From assembly GCA_023261465.1 (NCBI GenBank), contig JAHFOW010000102.1, forward strand, positions 1,548 through 10,343: a stretch of 8,796 nucleotides of DNA. Direction: 5' to 3'. The translations under genes and the position numbers were made by a program. Below the pieces are notes generated by a model that saw nothing but the letters and a program-made list of their open reading frames with translations, did no database searches and was not told where the DNA came from. This document shows positions 6,128 to 8,796 of the stretch, one piece after another. Within the stretch, counting starts at the first letter, position 1; each line of letters begins with the position of its first letter. Source of the stretch: Planctomycetota bacterium. Lineage in GTDB: Bacteria; Planctomycetota; Brocadiia; Brocadiales; Brocadiaceae.

Positions 6128-8260
6128 ATGATTTCCTTTTTTAATCCTCTTTTGCTTCTTGGGATTCTGGGTGCAGGCATCCCCATTATTATCCATCTTA
6201 TTAATAAGAAAAAGGCTATTTCCCATAAGTTTGCTGCCATTGATTTCATTTTACAAACCGAAAAACGCATCTCGGTGAAATTCAAGCTCCGGCAACTCAT
6301 CCTCCTGATCCTCAGGACATGCCTGATTATCTTCCTTGCCATAGCGCTTGCACGGCCATTTCTTAAAAACTTTGGCGGTGGAGTCGCCGAAAAAAATACA
6401 CCGACCAGCAACGTCATTATTATAGATAACTCATACAGCATGCAGTATGCAGACAGTCATGAAACACTGTTTACCTATGCAAAAAATACGGCGCGGGAGA
6501 TTATCAATAATTTAACAAAAGACGATGAGGCGGCAGTCATTACGTGTAGTAATAAAACACTACCGGTTATCCCTGAACTTGACTATGACAAAAAGCATCT
6601 CCTGGATTTTGTAGAACAATTACAGCCCGGATTTGCCACTACCTCTGTCACACCTGCTTTGGATGCGGCAATCGAAATATTAACCTCAGCGAAAACCCCG
6701 GTGAAACGGATATTCCTGATTACAGACCTGACACGGAATGGCTGGGATGTTCAGTGGTTCAGGAGTGGTAATGAAAAACTGCGGAACCATGTGTCGCGGA
6801 TTCACATTATAGACCTGTCTGGAGGCAAGCCACTGAAAAATATTGCCATTACCCATCTCGAACCTAAGCTTGAGTTGTCAGAGAGAAACGGGGAAGGCAA
6901 TATTCAGGTTACCGTATCCAACTTTTCATCTGCACCAGTCAGGAACCTCATGGCGCAGGTATTCATAGATCAAAAAAAGGTAACGCAGGGTTTTTTTAAT
7001 ATGGACGCCCATGGGTCGGAAACAAAGGAATTTTCATTTACCCTTGAAAAAGGAAAAGACCACAGCGGCTGGATTGAAATTCCGGGTGACAATTTAACCG
7101 TTGACAATAAGCGATATTTTACCATACATGCCACGAATAAAATCAACGTTTTGTTGGTCGATGGCGATCCGAAGACAAATATCTACGAGAGTGAGACTTT
7201 TTATTTGGAAAAGGCGCTGAATCCAGGACGGGAGCACTCATCACCCATCAAACCCACGGTATGCTCAATACAGGAAATAAATAATATTTTGTTTGCCAAC
7301 TTCTCTATCATATTTCTCTGTAATGTCGAAACGATCCCCTATGAAAAGATACGGGAACTCGAAACATTTGTTAAAGATGGCGGGGCAGTGATTTTTTCGC
7401 TGGGAAACAAGGTGGATGCTAATTATTACAATACCTCATTGAGTGAGTTTCTCCCCCATAGACTTCACACTACAAGGACATTTTCCGGAAATAGCCCATT
7501 ATCAGAAGAACAACCACTTTCCCTGAAACCGGCAGAGCCGATCCATCCTGTTTTACGCATTCTTTCAGAAGCCGATAGAACCGCCTTGTCTTCTGCGAAA
7601 TTTTACCGGATATTCTATGTTGACCCAAAAGTACAGGGAATGAGCAAAACCATACTCTCCTTTTCTGATGAAACCCCGGCCTTTATTGAAAGACAAATTG
7701 AACGTGGGCGGTGTATTCTCTTTACGTCAACAATGGACAGGGATTGGACCGATATGCCCATAAAACCCTTTTTCCTGCCTCTTGTGCAGCAATTGTGCAG
7801 GTATTTATCCGGGGGCGCAGGAGAAGAAGGACAGAACGAAATCATAGTCAAACAAGAGTGGCAATCCCCCTGTCCCTACGACATGGAAAAGATAGAAATT
7901 ACTAATCCTGAAGGCACAAAAACCATAGTGCAACCGCAATTGACAAATAACGAAAAATCTTTTTTATATAGCGAGACATATATGCCAGGGTTCTATGCTA
8001 TCACGATTGATGGAAAACCACACCCCCAATTCCCCTCCTATTTCCCGGTTAACTTAGATACCGTAGAGTCTAATCTGGACAAGATAGAGCAAAAAGAACT
8101 TACGGCCTTAATGGGGGGAATAAACGTTACCATCACCACGTCGCGTGAGAGTGAAGGACGGGAAGTGCTCCTGGGAGAGGCCAGAAAGACCCTCTGGGGA
8201 ACCATTTTATTTCTTACCCTCTGTATCCTCTGTATTGAATCTTTTATTTCGAGAAAATAA
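6128..8260 (+). CDS. BatA-like membrane protein with VWA domain
   Basis: This 710-residue protein starts with the aerotolerance-regulator (BatA) N-terminal region: FFNPLLLLGILGAGIPIIIH (4-23) and a second hydrophobic helix at about 57-75, ending in the typical ALARPF. A VWA domain follows, with MIDAS motif DNSYSM (100-105) and ITDLTRNGW (198-206). A middle beta-rich part (about 235-335) comes next. INVLLVDGDP (339-348) opens a glutamine-amidotransferase-like segment without an obvious catalytic Cys-His-Glu triad. A last membrane helix (about 688-706) is followed by a short basic tail. The soluble domains are probably periplasmic. With MoxR and DUF58 it completes a common operon type, but 922 repeat-filled bases separate it from DUF58. 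Only a weak GGGA precedes the ATG. The next operon member, if any, would lie past the group II intron. Confidence 0.9.
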   Translation: MISFFNPLLLLGILGAGIPIIIHLINKKKAISHKFAAIDFILQTEKRISVKFKLRQLILLILRTCLIIFLAIALARPFLKNFGGGVAEKNTPTSNVIIIDNSYSMQYADSHETLFTYAKNTAREIINNLTKDDEAAVITCSNKTLPVIPELDYDKKHLLDFVEQLQPGFATTSVTPALDAAIEILTSAKTPVKRIFLITDLTRNGWDVQWFRSGNEKLRNHVSRIHIIDLSGGKPLKNIAITHLEPKLELSERNGEGNIQVTVSNFSSAPVRNLMAQVFIDQKKVTQGFFNMDAHGSETKEFSFTLEKGKDHSGWIEIPGDNLTVDNKRYFTIHATNKINVLLVDGDPKTNIYESETFYLEKALNPGREHSSPIKPTVCSIQEINNILFANFSIIFLCNVETIPYEKIRELETFVKDGGAVIFSLGNKVDANYYNTSLSEFLPHRLHTTRTFSGNSPLSEEQPLSLKPAEPIHPVLRILSEADRTALSSAKFYRIFYVDPKVQGMSKTILSFSDETPAFIERQIERGRCILFTSTMDRDWTDMPIKPFFLPLVQQLCRYLSGGAGEEGQNEIIVKQEWQSPCPYDMEKIEITNPEGTKTIVQPQLTNNEKSFLYSETYMPGFYAITIDGKPHPQFPSYFPVNLDTVESNLDKIEQKELTALMGGINVTITTSRESEGREVLLGEARKTLWGTILFLTLCILCIESFISRK

Positions 8261-8280
8261 GGATAACAGCGATTAACAGC
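8261..8280 (+). repeat. Tandem decamer after the BatA-like gene
   Basis: GGATAACAGC is followed directly by GATTAACAGC, immediately after the stop codon. It is another short intergenic phrase of unknown role. Confidence 0.4.
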
Positions 8281-8333
8281 GAAGATTTATAAACATAGTT
8301 GACGATATATCCAAAATTATCGCCACTTTCCCC

Positions 8334-8358
8334 AAGCCCCAAAGGGGCTCTCATAAGA
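8334..8358 (+). repeat. Fragment of structured repeat Y, copy 3
   Basis: AGCCCC-AAA-GGGGCT followed by CTCATAAGA matches the start of the two complete Y copies (hairpin one and its flank), with one extra G-C pair in the stem. The match ends exactly where the group II intron 3' end is inferred, so the rest of Y should lie on the far side of the intron. The fragment is short, so the identification is moderate. Confidence 0.55.
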
Positions 8359-8394
8359 ATAGGGGTAGGGAAGGCTTTCGCCTCCCCTCCCTCC
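8359..8394 (-). ncRNA. Group II intron domain VI with branch-point A
   Basis: GGG (8391-8389) pairs with CCC (8365-8363). An unpaired A at 8366 follows, then about ten pairs capped by a GAAA loop at 8379-8376. The bulged A is the eighth base from the inferred 3' end, the normal place of the branch-point adenosine. The intron would end in ...CCCCTAT, leaving TCTTAT, as found in Y copy 1 read on the same strand. Confidence 0.75.
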
Positions 8395-8427
8395 GAACCG
8401 TACAGGCGGTTCTCCCGCATACGGCTC
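8395..8427 (-). ncRNA. Group II intron domain V
   Basis: GAGCCGTA at one end pairs with TACGGTTC at the other, with the catalytic AGC triad at its usual place. The upper stem is GCGG/CCGC. The domain is 33 bases rather than the usual 34, because the upper stem is one pair shorter with a GAGAA loop in place of a GNRA tetraloop. The catalytic bulge reads CT where AC or CG is common. These departures hint at decay, but the class is clear. Confidence 0.85.
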
Positions 8428-8796
8428 TCCGGTCAGTGGATTACCCTTTCGGGGATTGGCTGATTAGAGTCTGAGATGCGGAATATGTGAGCATCTCAAA
8501 CCTAGTAATGATGACAGCGCTTCTCACCATTCGCCCTATACAGACCGTCAACATGTAATCCATTGCAAGTCAGGTTCAATTCTATTTCTCCAGATTTCTC
8601 CAATTTGCTTAGGCATGTTTGCCACTCACATTGGTTTGCTTCCCGACTCACGTACTTCATACATCCACCTTCCTACCTCCCTTTGCTCCACACCCATTAC
8701 GGTGCTTCCTCGCTACTATGAAGGCTCTGACTCCTGATACAGTCACTCCTCCCTGCTCAGGTATCCCTGATTCATGCACTTTGCCTTCCTGCCATT

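Larger units (their letters stand above)
8359..8796 (-). mobile_element. Group II intron, 3' part, no reverse transcriptase visible
   Basis: The - strand carries a group II intron 3' end (domains V and VI, listed separately). Upstream of domain V, back to the window edge, about 370 bases show no open frame long enough for a maturase/reverse transcriptase. A short frame, MPKQIGEIWRNRIE and a few residues more (starting near 8611), slightly recalls a reverse transcriptase N-terminus. Farther upstream a frame (about 8794-8660) reading SGVRAFIVARK recalls, from memory, segments that precede the protein in bacterial group II introns. The simplest reading is an intron that lost its protein by internal deletion and depends on a maturase in trans, or is dead. 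The 5' end and domain I lie beyond the window. Confidence 0.75.

Overview
This window reads as a stretch of a Gram-negative bacterial chromosome of moderate GC. All five protein genes lie on the + strand. They are separated by intergenic DNA unusually rich in small, structured, multi-copy repeats. A planctomycete of the anammox type (Brocadiales) is my best guess, from the gene types and the repeat style. This is inference, and nothing in the window proves it.

Layout. Bases 1-1080 hold the 3' part of an ADP-forming acyl-CoA (acetyl-CoA) synthetase alpha-type subunit, open at the left edge. After 39 bases and a good ribosome-binding site comes a secreted BNR/sialidase-fold beta-propeller protein (1120-2721). 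From 2912 a MoxR-type AAA+ ATPase (2912-3922), a DUF58 protein with a von Willebrand A (VWA) metal site (4300-5205) and a membrane-anchored BatA/VWA protein (6128-8260) form the familiar MoxR - DUF58 - BatA set. In this family the ATPase is thought to work with VWA partners as a chaperone-like machine on membrane or periplasmic proteins. The client is not revealed here.

The three genes are not tightly packed. Gaps of 377 and 922 bases separate them and are filled with repeats. Element X (about 80 bases) occurs twice in opposite orientations, bracketing the DUF58 gene (3932-4010 and 5635-5716). Element Y (about 90 bases, three hairpins) occurs twice complete in direct orientation (4021-4110 and 5510-5601) and a third time as a fragment (8334-8358). 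A two-unit modular tandem repeat (5712-5957) keeps its outer parts but carries two unrelated hairpins in the same slot, and one of its stems shows a compensatory base-pair change. Further foldbacks lie at 2780-2855, 4215-4267, 5363-5441 and 5991-6015.

Right end. On the - strand, 8359-8796 carries the 3' part of a group II intron. Domain V and a domain VI with a bulged adenosine eight bases from the inferred 3' splice site can both be drawn. No reverse transcriptase is present in the roughly 370 bases upstream of domain V. The intron appears to have landed inside the third Y copy. The rest of the intron lies beyond the window.
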